Below the pieces are notes generated by a model that was given only the letters and a program-made list of their open reading frames with translations, was not told the origin of the DNA and did not search any database. Below, one piece after another: positions 27,737 through 37,943 of a stretch of 57,125 nt of DNA. A program made the position numbers and the translations under genes. Position 1 is the stretch's first letter. Every line of letters starts with the position of its first letter. This DNA comes from Coriobacteriaceae bacterium AF45-21 (GTDB lineage: Bacteria > Actinomycetota > Coriobacteriia > Coriobacteriales > Coriobacteriaceae), in NCBI GenBank assembly GCA_027682925.1, contig JAQCYU010000014.1, positions 1 through 57,125 of the forward strand. Reading direction: 5' to 3'.

Positions 27737-28453
27737 ATGCCGGGCTTGGGAACAATCATCAACGTTGCGCTTTTAGTTGCGGGCGGTCTTTTGGGATTAG
27801 CGGGCGGCCGCTTCATTACACCGCGCATCCAAGACACGCTCATGAAAGCATCGGGGCTGTGCGTCCTGTTTATCGGCCTGGGCGGCACCATGCAAAAGAT
27901 GCTCATCATCGATGGAAAGGCGCTAGCGACCACCGGTACCACCATGCTCATCGTCTCATTTGCGCTCGGTTCGCTCATCGGCGAGGCCATCAACTTGGAG
28001 GCCGCCATCGAGAACCTTGGCGAATGGCTCAAGCGCAAGACTGGCAGTGAGGGCGATAACGAGTTCACCAACGCTTTTGTCTCGACTTCACTCACCGTGT
28101 GCATCGGCGCCATGGCCATTGTGGGATCGATCCAGGACGGCCTGCTCGGCGACTGGTCAACGCTTGCCCTCAAGGGCGCACTGGACTGCATCATCGTCTG
28201 CACCATGACGGCCTCGCTTGGCCGCGGCTGCATCTTCTCCGCCCTGCCCGTCGCCGTGTTCCAGGGGACGATCACGTTGTTTGCCGGCGCGCTCTCCCCC
28301 ATCATGACCACAGCAGCCCTCAACAGCCTTTCGCTCGTAGGCTCCATGCTCATCTTCTGCGTCGGCGTCAACCTCATCCGTCCTCAGACCTTCCGCACGG
28401 CCAATATGCTTCCCTCCGTCGTCATCGCCGTCATATACGCCCTCCTGTTCTAA
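27737..28453 (+). CDS. DUF554 family membrane protein
   Basis: The 238-residue protein starts at the ATG at 27737 after GGAGGGCTC. It matches DUF554 (YqgA/YdfK): MPGLGTIINVALLVAGGLLG at the start, SGLCVLFIGLGGTMQKML, SLTVCIGAMAIVGSIQDGLL and FCVGVNLIRPQTFRTANMLP. About seven membrane segments. The biochemical role of the family is not established; it is usually described as a putative transport protein. It appears monocistronic. Confidence 0.88.
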   Translation: MPGLGTIINVALLVAGGLLGLAGGRFITPRIQDTLMKASGLCVLFIGLGGTMQKMLIIDGKALATTGTTMLIVSFALGSLIGEAINLEAAIENLGEWLKRKTGSEGDNEFTNAFVSTSLTVCIGAMAIVGSIQDGLLGDWSTLALKGALDCIIVCTMTASLGRGCIFSALPVAVFQGTITLFAGALSPIMTTAALNSLSLVGSMLIFCVGVNLIRPQTFRTANMLPSVVIAVIYALLF

Positions 28454-28540
28454 ATCTAGCAACGCAGCGGTATCTCGAACATCTGTTTGATGCTGTGCTA
28501 TGATATGAGGTCACCGTAGCTGCGTTCGAGAGGAGGAGCG

Positions 28541-30280
28541 GTGGCCGACCAGGACATCAAGATGCTCATCGAGCGCATTATGGCCGAGGCCCGGACCCAT
28601 CAGTCCGCCCGCTTCTCAAACGAAACCTACGCAGACGAGCCGATTCTCAAAACCGGCCGACAGATGCAGAATTTCCTCCCCGACCAGTACCGTAAAATGC
28701 GCGAGATATCGCGCTGGCAGGATGACCCCAAGGGCGGTGCGGGCCGCTGGCTTTCGGAAGCCGAGCTTTTTTACCGCCAGGGCCTGCTGATGGCCGACTT
28801 TGAGGACGACTGTCCCTACAACGGCACCTTTAAGTCGTACTTTCCCACCTACAACGCCATGAGCGACCGGCAACTGCGCGGCTACTTTACCTGGCGTGCC
28901 CAAGTGCGCCGCGGAACCGTCGAGGAAACGTCTACGTCCTTTGCCTTTCTGTATCTCTATGAGCTGATCTGCGGCATTGGCGTAGATAATCCACTCGATG
29001 GTTTTAACAAGATCAAGGCTTTTTGGGATGTCTATCGCGCCTTCGAGCCCGGCATCGACCGGTTTGCGCGCGTGTGGCTGCAAGATTACGCCGTGTTCCA
29101 CGGGCTCGACCCCAAGCTGCTTCGCGACTCTAAAACCGTCATGTTCGATAACGCCCTTATCGAACTGCGGCGCGCGGCACGAGACCTTGTACCGGCACCG
29201 TCCGGCCAGACCCCTAAGCGTCGCAAAACCTCCGAGCCCACGCTCCCCCTTCCGCCCGATGAGGTGCGCGAGGAGCGACTCATGGCCGCCATCAACGCCC
29301 TCTCCACGTACAACCTAAGTAGCTCGCGGCTCGACCGCAGCCACCACCGTGATCTGCGCCACGTGGCGTGCGCCGTGTATGTCCGCATGGCGCGCTACTA
29401 TGACACGCACCGAAAGACCGGCATCGTGGCAAGTTTATTTGGGGAGGAGACGGCCATGCCCTACACCATGTTTGCCTCGGCCGTATTCTTTGCGCCCGAG
29501 CGCCACGAGGACTGCGAATACCGTCTGGACCCCATCCATATCTACCGTTGCCAAAACGGTTTTTGGGAATGCATGCGGATTCACGGTAGCAGGCAAAAGA
29601 GCAGCAAGCTCGGTGAAATGATGCGCGCCTGCGACCAACGCCTGCGCCTGGCGCTGGACCCCGCCCATCCCCTTAAGGAAGAAAAGGTCCCCAAATATCT
29701 GGCCAAGATTATCGATGACGAGATTGTGGCATGGCTTTCGTGGGACGCCGCACACCAGCCCGTCAAGATCGATATCGATTTGAGCCAGCTGGGGCACATT
29801 CGGAGCGCTGCCGCACAAACGCGCGAAGCGCTTTTGATCGACGAGGAACGCGAGGACGGCACGCTTGCGGATGCCGAGGTGACAGTTGCCGAACGACGGG
29901 AAGCCAAGCCCGTGGCCGGCACGATCGCCGAACCAGTCGCGACGACCATGCAGCAGGACGAGGCTAGCGAGCCGACCATCTCCACCGAGCAGTTTGGCGT
30001 CGTGGCCCCGCTCCTCGCACCAGCACCCACGTCCGCTGACACCGCGTCCGCACTCGATCCCGCCGCAGACGCCTATCTTCGAGCACTACTCGAGCAAAAC
30101 GCAGCGCAGACGGCATCGGCGGTGGCGCAGTCGGGCAAGAGTGAGGACATGCTTGTCGATACCATCAACGAGGCGCTCTTTGACCTGGTGGGAGACACCG
30201 TTATCGAATTCGGCGCGGCAGGGCCGCAGATTATCGAGGACTACGAAGCAGACGTGAGAGGATACCTAGACCATGAGTGA
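28541..30280 (+). CDS. TerB-N/TerB-C domain protein
   Basis: The 579-residue protein has a TerB-N domain in its first half (MSDRQLRGYFTWRAQVRRG, then FAFLYLYELICGIGVDNPL) and a TerB-C domain at the end (LVDTINEALFDLVGDTVIE, then GPQIIEDYEADV), joined by a variable region rich in Ala, Glu and Pro at about residues 440-510. The start is GTG at 28541, with AGAGGAGGAGC just upstream. TerB-N/TerB-C proteins were predicted by comparative genomics to sit with ATPases and helicases in stress or DNA-processing systems; their chemistry is not known. The stop overlaps the next start, so it is coupled to the ATPase gene. Confidence 0.88.
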   Translation: MADQDIKMLIERIMAEARTHQSARFSNETYADEPILKTGRQMQNFLPDQYRKMREISRWQDDPKGGAGRWLSEAELFYRQGLLMADFEDDCPYNGTFKSYFPTYNAMSDRQLRGYFTWRAQVRRGTVEETSTSFAFLYLYELICGIGVDNPLDGFNKIKAFWDVYRAFEPGIDRFARVWLQDYAVFHGLDPKLLRDSKTVMFDNALIELRRAARDLVPAPSGQTPKRRKTSEPTLPLPPDEVREERLMAAINALSTYNLSSSRLDRSHHRDLRHVACAVYVRMARYYDTHRKTGIVASLFGEETAMPYTMFASAVFFAPERHEDCEYRLDPIHIYRCQNGFWECMRIHGSRQKSSKLGEMMRACDQRLRLALDPAHPLKEEKVPKYLAKIIDDEIVAWLSWDAAHQPVKIDIDLSQLGHIRSAAAQTREALLIDEEREDGTLADAEVTVAERREAKPVAGTIAEPVATTMQQDEASEPTISTEQFGVVAPLLAPAPTSADTASALDPAADAYLRALLEQNAAQTASAVAQSGKSEDMLVDTINEALFDLVGDTVIEFGAAGPQIIEDYEADVRGYLDHE

Positions 30281-31577
30281 TACCGCATCCGCAGCACCCC
30301 GCGTGCCCAAGCGCGTCGCTGCCGTCATTCTCAACTCGCTCAAGGGCGGCGTGGTCCCGCGCATCGGCCTTCCTTACATCACCGTAGGGCGCGAGGTCGA
30401 GATCCGCGCCCTGCTCACCGATTTAAGTCTCATCGCCGATGGCGGCGCGAGCTTCCGCTTTTTAGTCGGTCGCTACGGCGCCGGTAAGAGCTTTTTGCTC
30501 CAGACCATCCGCACGCACGCCATGGGCGAGGGATTCGTCGTCGCCGATGCCGACTTGTCGCCCGAGCGACGCCTGCAGGGCGGTCAGGGGCAGGGCCTTG
30601 CCACCTACCGCGAGCTCATCCGCAATATATCGACCAAGACGCGCCCCGAGGGCGGTGCGCTCAACCTTATTCTGGATCGCTGGGTCGCCTCGTGTGCCAA
30701 CGTCGACGAGTCGGTCGTCAATGCCCAACTGACCCCGCTCGAGGAGATGGTCCACGGCTTCGACTTCACCCGCATGCTTCGCCGCTATCGCACGGCCGTA
30801 TCCGAGGGCGACGAAGAGGCCATGAGCCGCGTGACCAAATGGATCCGCGGCGAATACCGCACCAAGAGCGAGGCTCGCGCCGAACTGGGGTCCTCAACCA
30901 TCATCAGCGACGATGACTGGTACGACTACGTCAAACTCATCGCGCGTTTTTTGGTTTGCAGCGGCTACAAGGGCATGCTGGTGCTCATCGACGAGCTCGT
31001 GAATCTGTATAAGATTCCCAACGCCATCACGCGCCAGTACAACTACGAGAAGATCCTGACCATGTACAACGACACACTTCAGGGCAAGGCGCAGTACCTG
31101 GGCATGATCATGGGTGGCACGCCGACCTCCATCGAGGACCGCCGCCGCGGTGTGTTTTCCTACGAGGCCCTACGCAGCCGACTCGCCCAGGGCCGCTTTG
31201 CGCGCGAGGACCTTAAGGACATGCTTGCGCCCATCATCCGCCTGCAACCACTCACCTACGAGGAGTTGCTGGTGCTGATCGAAAAACTCATGCAAATTCA
31301 CGCCGGCTACTTTGGCTGGACGCCCACGCTGACCGAAAACGACTTGGTTGACTTCCTCAAGATTGAGTTCGGTCGTGTGGGAGCCGACACGCACCTGACG
31401 CCGCGCGAGGTCATTCGTGACTTTATCGAGTTGCTCGACATCCTATGCCAAAACCCCGACGCCAACGTGGCCGAGCTGCTGCAAAGCGTCGGCGGCGACG
31501 CGCTGGCGCCGGCAGCCGCAACAGGCGACACCGGCACCGCAGGCGGCGACCGCAACTTCGCCGAGTTCACCATCTAA
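30273..31577 (+). CDS. DUF2791-type P-loop ATPase (BrxD-like)
   Basis: The 434-residue ATPase has Walker A GRYGAGKS at residues 66-73 and Walker B MLVLIDEL at 235-242. SLKGGVVPRIGLPYITVGRE precedes the P-loop, as in the DUF2791 family, which includes BrxD of some BREX phage-defence systems. The ATG lies inside the end of the upstream gene (eight-base overlap). The AAA-type core probably couples ATP hydrolysis to an action on DNA together with the helicase downstream. A REP-like hairpin begins at the stop codon. BREX methylase, PglZ and nuclease genes are absent here. Confidence 0.85.
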   Translation: MSDTASAAPRVPKRVAAVILNSLKGGVVPRIGLPYITVGREVEIRALLTDLSLIADGGASFRFLVGRYGAGKSFLLQTIRTHAMGEGFVVADADLSPERRLQGGQGQGLATYRELIRNISTKTRPEGGALNLILDRWVASCANVDESVVNAQLTPLEEMVHGFDFTRMLRRYRTAVSEGDEEAMSRVTKWIRGEYRTKSEARAELGSSTIISDDDWYDYVKLIARFLVCSGYKGMLVLIDELVNLYKIPNAITRQYNYEKILTMYNDTLQGKAQYLGMIMGGTPTSIEDRRRGVFSYEALRSRLAQGRFAREDLKDMLAPIIRLQPLTYEELLVLIEKLMQIHAGYFGWTPTLTENDLVDFLKIEFGRVGADTHLTPREVIRDFIELLDILCQNPDANVAELLQSVGGDALAPAAATGDTGTAGGDRNFAEFTI

Positions 31578-31612
31578 CCTACCAAAAAGGGACAGGTTTA
31601 TTTTGGCAGGTT
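31576..31612. repeat. REP-like inverted repeat inside the TerB-ATPase-helicase operon
   Basis: AACCTACCAAAA (31576-31587) and TTTTGGCAGGTT (31601-31612) are inverted repeats with one mismatch. The left arm shares the last bases of the upstream TAA stop. Its complement carries CTGTCCCTTTTTGGT, close to CTGTCCCCTTTGTGGT in the repeat at 45677-45707, so both may belong to one family. Confidence 0.65.
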
Positions 31613-31693
31613 TTATCTGGGCAAACGTTGAAGCAGTAATGCAGCAAGCCGTTGCCAGCCGCGTTGAGAAATTCGTTGTTGAAAGGAGGCCCC

Positions 31694-34137
31694 GTGAACG
31701 CCTTTGACCGCTACGCCCCGTTTATCCAAGGCTTCATCTACTCCCACGATTGGGAGAGCTTGCGCTCTATCCAGGTTGCGGCGGCAGATGCCATCTTCAA
31801 CACACAGGACAATGTGCTCCTGACGGCGTCAACGGCTTCCGGCAAAACCGAGGCAGCCTTCTTTCCCATCCTGACCGAGTTTTGGGAGAACCCGCCCGCA
31901 AGCGTGGGCGCCCTCTACATTGGCCCCCTCAAGGCGCTCATCAACGACCAATTCGTCCGCCTCAACGACCTGTGCGAAGAAGCCGATATCCCCGTCTGGC
32001 ACTGGCATGGCGATGTCTCACAATCACACAAGGCCAAACTCATCAAAAAGCCGAGCGGTATCCTACAGATTACGCCCGAATCGCTCGAGGCGCTCCTGAT
32101 CCATAAGCACATGGCAATCCCGCGCATGTTTTGCGACCTGCGCTATGTGGTTATCGACGAGGTTCATTCGCTCATGCGCGGCGACCGCGGCGGTCAGACG
32201 CTCTGTCTTATCGAGCGACTCTCGCGCATGGCCGGCGTGCAGCCTCGCCGCATTGGCCTTTCTGCCACCATCGGCGACCCCGAGCGCACGGGCGCCTTTC
32301 TCTCACAGGGAACGGGACGCGGTTGCATCATCCCCCGCTTTGAGGAACCGCGCCGCGTGTGGCGCATCTCCATGGAGCACTTCTACAACTCGGGCCCCCA
32401 GGCTCAGCAGCGAGGATTCGTAGGCACAGGTCCACAAGAAGCCGAGGTGCTTGCTTGCGAGCGTATTGAGACGGCGGCGCCCGCGGCGCTGCCCGCATCC
32501 GGACAAGACATGTGCCACAGCGGACAGCTTACACAGGAAGAACACCGTCAACGTCGTGAGCAGGCGCGGGGCAAGGCCGCTCCCAAAGACCGTCGCACTT
32601 CCTCGGCCCCCGAGGGCGAAGTCGACATCCCACGTGCGACCGAGCAGGCGCTTCTCAACCCCACCGACACGGCGCCCGACAACGCCGACCCCGGCATGGG
32701 TTATATCTTTGAGCATACGCGCGGCCGCAAATGCCTGGTCTTTGCCAACTCGCGCGAGGAGGCAGAGGCCGTGTGCTCCATGCTGCGCAGCTACTGCGAG
32801 AGCCGGCACGAACCCGACCGTTTCCTCATCCACCATGGCAATCTTTCGGCATCGCTGCGCGAGACGGCCGAGGAACTCATGCGCGATGAGGAGCAGGCAC
32901 AGACAACCGTCACCACCTCTACGCTGGAACTCGGCATCGATATCGGCCGTCTGGAGCGCGCGTTCCAGATCGATGCGCCGTTTACCGTCAGCTCCTTTTT
33001 GCAGCGTATGGGCCGCACGGGACGCCGCGATCTTCCGCCCGAGATGTGGTTCGTCATGCGCGAGGAAGAACCCGAGCCGCGCACGATGATGCCCGAGACC
33101 ATTCCCTGGAGCTCCTCCAGGGCATCGCACTCGTACAACTCTATCGCGAGGAAAAGTGGGTCGAGCCGCCCGAGCTCGATCGACTCCCCTACAGTCTGCT
33201 CTATCACCAGACTATGTCGACGCTTGCCAGCACCGGCGAACTCACGCCGGCAGAGCTTGCCCAGCGCGTGCTCACACTCAGCTATTTCCATCGCATCTCG
33301 GCCGATGACTATCGCGTGTTGCTGCGTCACCTCATTACCATCGACCATATCCAAGTCACCGAGGGTGGCGGGCTCATCGTGGGTCTCGCGGGCGAGCGCA
33401 TCATTAACAACTTTAAGTTCTACGCCGTATTCCAGGAAAACGAAGAGTTCACCGTTCGCAGCGAGTCGGCCGAGTTGGGCACGATCGTCAATCCGCCACC
33501 GCCCGGTGAGCGCATCGCCATCGCCGGACACTGCTGGATTGTCGAGGAAGTGGACTGGAAGCGTCATACCGTCTTTGCCACGCAGGTCAAGGGCCGGGTG
33601 CCGGCCTACTTTGGCGACTGCCCCGGTGACATCAATACACACGTACTCGAGCGCATGCGCAAGGCGCTCAACGAGCACGCGACATATCCGTACCTTATGG
33701 GCAACGCGAGAGCCCGCTTGGCGCAGGCTCGTCATACGGCCGATATTTCGGGTGCGGGAACTAAGCCGCTCATCAACCTGGGCGGCGATACCTGGGCACT
33801 TTTCCCCTGGCTGGGCAGCTACGCCTTTTTGGCGCTCGAGCGCATGCTCAAAATTAAGTGTGCCGCGGAACTGGGCCTTCGCGGACTTGACCCGTCACGC
33901 CCGTACTTTATGCAGTTTAAGATGAAGGCCGACGAGGAGACGTTCTTTGAGGTGCTCGCCGCCGAGGCCGAGAAGGACTTCGATCCCATCGAGCTCGTCT
34001 ATCCCGGCGAAGTGCCTTACTTTGATCGTTACGATGAGTTCGTTCCCGAAGAGCTCGTGCGTAAGGGCTTTGCCGAAGGCGTGCTCGACATCGAAGGCAT
34101 GAAGCAGCGCGTTCTCGGCTGGTGCGACCACACATAA
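31694..34137 (+). CDS. Lhr/BrxHI-type DEAD/DEAH-box helicase (frameshifted)
   Basis: This large superfamily 2 helicase starts at a GTG at 31694 preceded by GAAAGGAGGCCCC. Motif I is TASTASGKT (about residues 44-52), motif II DEVH (about 155), motif III SATIG, then TSTLELGIDIG (motif V) and QRMGRTGRR (motif VI). A distinct C-terminal region follows. The frame breaks at 33109, where TGGGAGCTC is expected and one G is missing; repair gives 814 residues. It belongs with Lhr-like helicases, such as BrxHI of some BREX systems. It closes the cassette with the TerB-N protein and the DUF2791 ATPase. Confidence 0.88.
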
Positions 34138-34163
34138 AACCAGTCTTTTTGGTACGGGGAGAC

Positions 34164-35042
34164 TTACTTGTCGTGAAGGACGGTGCCGAGGAAGTCGGCG
34201 TTAAAAGGCACGGCTTCGGCGAAGACATAGTCGCCGTCGCTGGCGATGAGCAGGTAGTTCTCCTCGCCGCCAAATTCCGCGTCGCCGCAGGGAACCACCC
34301 AGGCATGCGCAAACACCTCGAGCGCCGTGGCAACGCAACCGCGCAGGAACGTCACATCGCTCCCCTCGTTCGCACTCACGATATTGGCCGCATAGATACC
34401 GCCGGGGTTCAGGCTGCCCCGCACCAAACGCAGCGCCTCAATCGTCGCCAGCTCGCGCACGGGCTCGGCACCGCCAAAGCAATCGCTCACGACCGCATCG
34501 TAGCGACGATGCCCCACACTCGTCACGCCCAGATACGAGCGAGCCTCAGCGGTAATCACCCGCAGGCGATCGCCCACCGCGTGCTCCAGCTCGTCTAGGT
34601 AGAACCAACGACGCGCCAGACGTGTAATCTCGGCGTCGTACTCAATGACGTCCATGCGCAAACTCTCGTGCGACATCAGCGCGAACTTGGGATAGGCAAA
34701 CCCTCCGCCGCCCAGCATAAGCATGCGGTCGATGCCATGACCATAAGCATCGCGCATGGCATCCTCGGCCTCAAACACATCGTCAAACGCACGATAGTAC
34801 GCAAAGACGGGCTCTGCCCAACGCTCGCCAACGTAGGTCGCGCTTTGGTAGACGCTGCCTTGCACCAACACGCGGACTTCCTCACCGCTCTCATCGTGCA
34901 CGCGCTTCACACGCGCCAACCCATTGCGGGTCCTCGCGACCTGCAGGCAGGCGGCGCGAACAGCGACGGCGGCCGCACCAAGCGCCGCGGCTCCCAGAGC
35001 AACGCCGGCAACGACGCCGGCAGAAACACTCGGCTTGTTCAT
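34164..35042 (-). CDS. Spermidine synthase-like methyltransferase-fold protein, membrane-anchored
   Basis: The 292-residue protein has an N-terminal hydrophobic segment (residues ~8-32, rich in Ala and Val), then a spermidine-synthase-like Rossmann fold: MLMLGGGGFAYPKFAL (nucleotide-binding loop), MDVIEYDAEITRLARRWF (acidic loop) and YDAVVSDCFGG (proton acceptor region). Related proteins include spermidine synthases and fused exporters of unknown substrate. No decarboxylase gene is nearby, so polyamine synthesis is not proven. Its ATG follows the elp3 stop with no gap, so it belongs to the elp3 operon. Confidence 0.8.
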   Translation of the reverse strand: MNKPSVSAGVVAGVALGAAALGAAAVAVRAACLQVARTRNGLARVKRVHDESGEEVRVLVQGSVYQSATYVGERWAEPVFAYYRAFDDVFEAEDAMRDAYGHGIDRMLMLGGGGFAYPKFALMSHESLRMDVIEYDAEITRLARRWFYLDELEHAVGDRLRVITAEARSYLGVTSVGHRRYDAVVSDCFGGAEPVRELATIEALRLVRGSLNPGGIYAANIVSANEGSDVTFLRGCVATALEVFAHAWVVPCGDAEFGGEENYLLIASDGDYVFAEAVPFNADFLGTVLHDK

Positions 35043-36949
35043 CTAGAGCTCCTTTTGCAGATAGAGTCCATGGTCGTAAAAACCCAAATGGCGATAGTAC
35101 TCACGCGTGCCGATCGCACTGATCACGTTGATGCGTGCATAACCCGCATCCCGGGCAATCTCGCACGCACGCTCTACGAGCAAACGCCCCAATCCATGGT
35201 GCTGGGCTGCCTGGCCTTGATCCCCCACGCGCGCCGCCATGCCATACACGTGTACCTCGCGAATCATCGCCTCGTCCGGCGTCGTCGGCAACTCGTCCGC
35301 ATGCGCGGCAACAAATGCGCGATCGGGCAGCGACAGCCGCAAAAAGCCCGCAATCTTGCCCTGCGGCGTCACCCACTGCAAAAAGCGCTCGTGCGTCACC
35401 GGCGTCTCGTACGTCACTTCTTCGTCAAGGGCCAACTCGTTCAGGTCGGCACCCGCCGTGCTGATCTCGCGATAGCGAATCTCACGCACCGTCGCACCGT
35501 CACCCCGAGCAGCCAGGCGGTTCTCAACGAGCTGACGCAGGTTGGGCTTCTTGTTGCCCACCATAATGTCGTCGGAGCTAAAGTCGCGAATCATGCGGCT
35601 GATGCGGCAGAACGCCGGCGTCACCACGATGTCATCGGCCAGTACGTCGAGCAGCTCTTCCTCGGTATAGGGGCGCCACTCGCCACGCTCGTAACAGCCC
35701 ACCAGGCGCGAACCCTCGATGAGCGCACACGGGTAGACCTTGACCTCGTCGGGCATAAAGGCGCCCTCGGTCATAAAGCGCTCGTAGTCGCGCTTGTCAC
35801 CCTCGGGCGTGGCGCCCAGCAAGTTGAGCATAAAGTGCGCGTGAATCTTAAAGCCAAACAGGCGCGCAAGCGAAAACGCTCGCTCGATCTGTGCCACCGT
35901 AATACGGCGCTCGTTGATATCGAGCAGGTGCTGGTCGAGGCTCTGGATACCCATCTGAATCTTGGTGCAGCCCAGGCGGCGGATAAGCGTAAGCGCCTGC
36001 GGCGTTACGGCATCGGGGCGCGTCTCGATAACGAGTCCCACCACGCGATGCTTCGCCGTCTCGTTGATGCGCTGCTGTTGCTCAAGCTCCTCCATCGTTG
36101 CCGTCTGCCACTCGGCGACTGCGCCCCAAGGCGTGCCGGGGCCGTACAGACGACGCACCGCGCGGTTATAGCCACCCTCGGCAGCATCCACACGCCCTTG
36201 CACGCCGGCAACGCCGGCGGCAAGCTCGGCCTCATCGGTCGCAATACCGGCAGCCTATAGCGCTCGCGACGCTCCGCCACCACCGGCGGCAGGGCATCGG
36301 CGGGAGCGTCATCGAGCAGGCGCCCCGCCTCGGCACGGCTGATGCCCGGACGTGCCAGCATGGGGTTAGCCGCCACGCCCGCCACGGCGTCTTCATTGAG
36401 CGCACGGAAGAGCTCCGACATAAACCATGCCTGATACCCCTGCGGATAGTCGCTCCAGGTACCACCGAGCACAATGAGCTCGATCTTATCGGTCGCATGC
36501 CCCATCTGCGAAAGCGCGGTCAAACGAGCGCTCACCTGCAAATACGGGTCGAAGCAGTTTTGCTCCGCACGGGCGCATGCCGGCTCGGCGTGCAGATAGC
36601 TCTTGGGCATGCGCAGGTCGTTGGGGCAAAACAGGCAATCGCCCGAACAGGGCCACGGCTTGGTAATGACGGTAATGGTCGCCACGCCCGAGGCCGTTCG
36701 GCGCGGCTTCATACGCAGCACCTGCAGCAGTCGACGTTCCAGCTCGGCATCGACATTCCACCCAGCCCAACGAGCCGGCTCCTCACGCTTCACCCGCTGG
36801 TAGAACGGCAGCAGACGGCGCTTGGCCAAATCGCGTTTGTCGGCACCCTCGCGGCGCGCCTCGGCATGTATCAACTTGACGAGCGCCTTGTCGTCCACGG
36901 TCTCACCGCGACGCAGAGCCTCGAGTATGTTCAAAATAATCTGTTCCAT
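35043..36949 (-). CDS. elp3: Elp3 family tRNA uridine-34 modification enzyme (frameshifted)
   Basis: The enzyme joins a radical-SAM domain to a GNAT acetyltransferase domain and adds the carboxymethyl group to wobble uridine 34 of tRNA. The SAM cluster cysteines are Cys101, Cys105 and Cys108 in PWPCSGDCLFCPND; GGTWSDYPQGYQ and KIQMGIQSLDQHLLDIN follow. The GNAT part ends GLGRLLVERACEIARDAGYA. The frame breaks near 36248, where one base of CCGG is missing (first part to ~36250, second to 35043); repair gives 635 residues. It is transcribed with the spermidine-synthase-like gene. A Trm9-like methyltransferase at 38.9 kb may act on its product. Confidence 0.9.
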
Positions 36950-36965
36950 GCCCCCATTGTAAAGG

Positions 36966-37000
36966 CAAAGGCGCCGGAGCCCGTCACGGCCCCGGCGCCT
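36966..37000 (-). terminator. Terminator downstream of the DUF4097 gene
   Basis: GGCGCCGG and CCGGCGCC form a strong stem; on the minus strand TTTGCCTTTAC follows. It separates the DUF4097 gene from elp3. Confidence 0.75.
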
Positions 37001-37046
37001 CCATCAAAGAGCATGCCTATATGCACCGATCTCCGAAAACCGCATG

Positions 37047-37943
37047 TCACTCCGGATCAAACGACATGTCGCCCGAACCGACCTCAAAACGATACGTAGC
37101 AGACTTATCGCCGTTATCGAATTCAAGATTCAAAATGGTCTCGCCGTCGTAGTCAAGCGGAAGGAAATCGCTCTCGAAGTCGCCGCTGCCCAAGGTGAGG
37201 CTCGCCTTAAAGCCCGTCGAGTTCGGAACCGTCATCTCCACATCGCCCGAGCCCACACTCACGTCCATCGACTTCGCGGGGGCCTGGTAAAGCTCGAACG
37301 TCACATCGCCCGAACCGACCTCAGCGCTGAGCGCATCAGTCACGCTGCCCGTAAACTCTACATCTCCCGCACCCAGGAAAAGGTCGAAACCATCACAGAT
37401 GACACCGGCAATCTGCAGATCGCCCGAGCCCACGTGCGCGTTGACTCCCTTCAGATGTTCGGCAACACGGCGCGGCAGCTCGACCGTAACTGAGCGATCG
37501 ATTGCCTTACCGTCGTCACTTCCAAACTGGGAAACCTTGAGCGTCGAGTCCTCGACGGATGCGATGTTTTGCGTCGCGGCCTTGGAGGCATCCATACCCT
37601 CGGCAACGCGCCCCCGCTCGATAACGCGAGCCTTGTTGCCATCAACAACCTTGACGTCCACCGAAGCCGCATTGATTTCGAAATCGAGGTAGCGGAACTC
37701 ATCGGCATCAAAAGTCGTGCTCGAAAGCTGCTGAGGCTGAGCGGAATACTTACCGCCATCGTTCAAAACATCGGCGTCAACCGCATCGTCCCTACCGGAC
37801 AAGCCGGATGCAATAGTGCCGAGATCCCACGGACCATCAAAATGAATCCATGTCCGCGAAGCGCCAAAGACAAGCCCAACAATAAGCACAAACGCTCCGA
37901 TGCCAACGCCCAGACGCACCTTCGATTCATGCGAGAGTTTCAT
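37047..37943 (-). CDS. DUF4097-type beta-helix membrane protein
   Basis: The 298-residue protein has one membrane helix (residues ~10-28, LGVGIGAFVLIVGLVFG) and a large outside part with repeated short motifs: HVGSGDLQIAG, FLGAGDVEFTG, EVGSGDVTFELY, VGSGDVEMTVP, LGSGDFESDF, VGSGDMSFD. The evenly spaced GSGD repeats indicate a beta-helix, as in DUF4097/DUF4098 putative adhesin domains. The start codon overlaps the stop of the HTH gene upstream (TAATGA), so they form one operon. Such pairs with XRE-type regulators are common; the function is not known. Confidence 0.8.
   Translation of the reverse strand: MKLSHESKVRLGVGIGAFVLIVGLVFGASRTWIHFDGPWDLGTIASGLSGRDDAVDADVLNDGGKYSAQPQQLSSTTFDADEFRYLDFEINAASVDVKVVDGNKARVIERGRVAEGMDASKAATQNIASVEDSTLKVSQFGSDDGKAIDRSVTVELPRRVAEHLKGVNAHVGSGDLQIAGVICDGFDLFLGAGDVEFTGSVTDALSAEVGSGDVTFELYQAPAKSMDVSVGSGDVEMTVPNSTGFKASLTLGSGDFESDFLPLDYDGETILNLEFDNGDKSATYRFEVGSGDMSFDPE

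Noticed and set aside
28541..34137. Complete BREX system
   Set aside because: Only BrxD-like and BrxHI-like parts are present; PglX, PglZ, BrxA/B and PglW-type genes are missing. The TerB-N protein is not a BREX core part.
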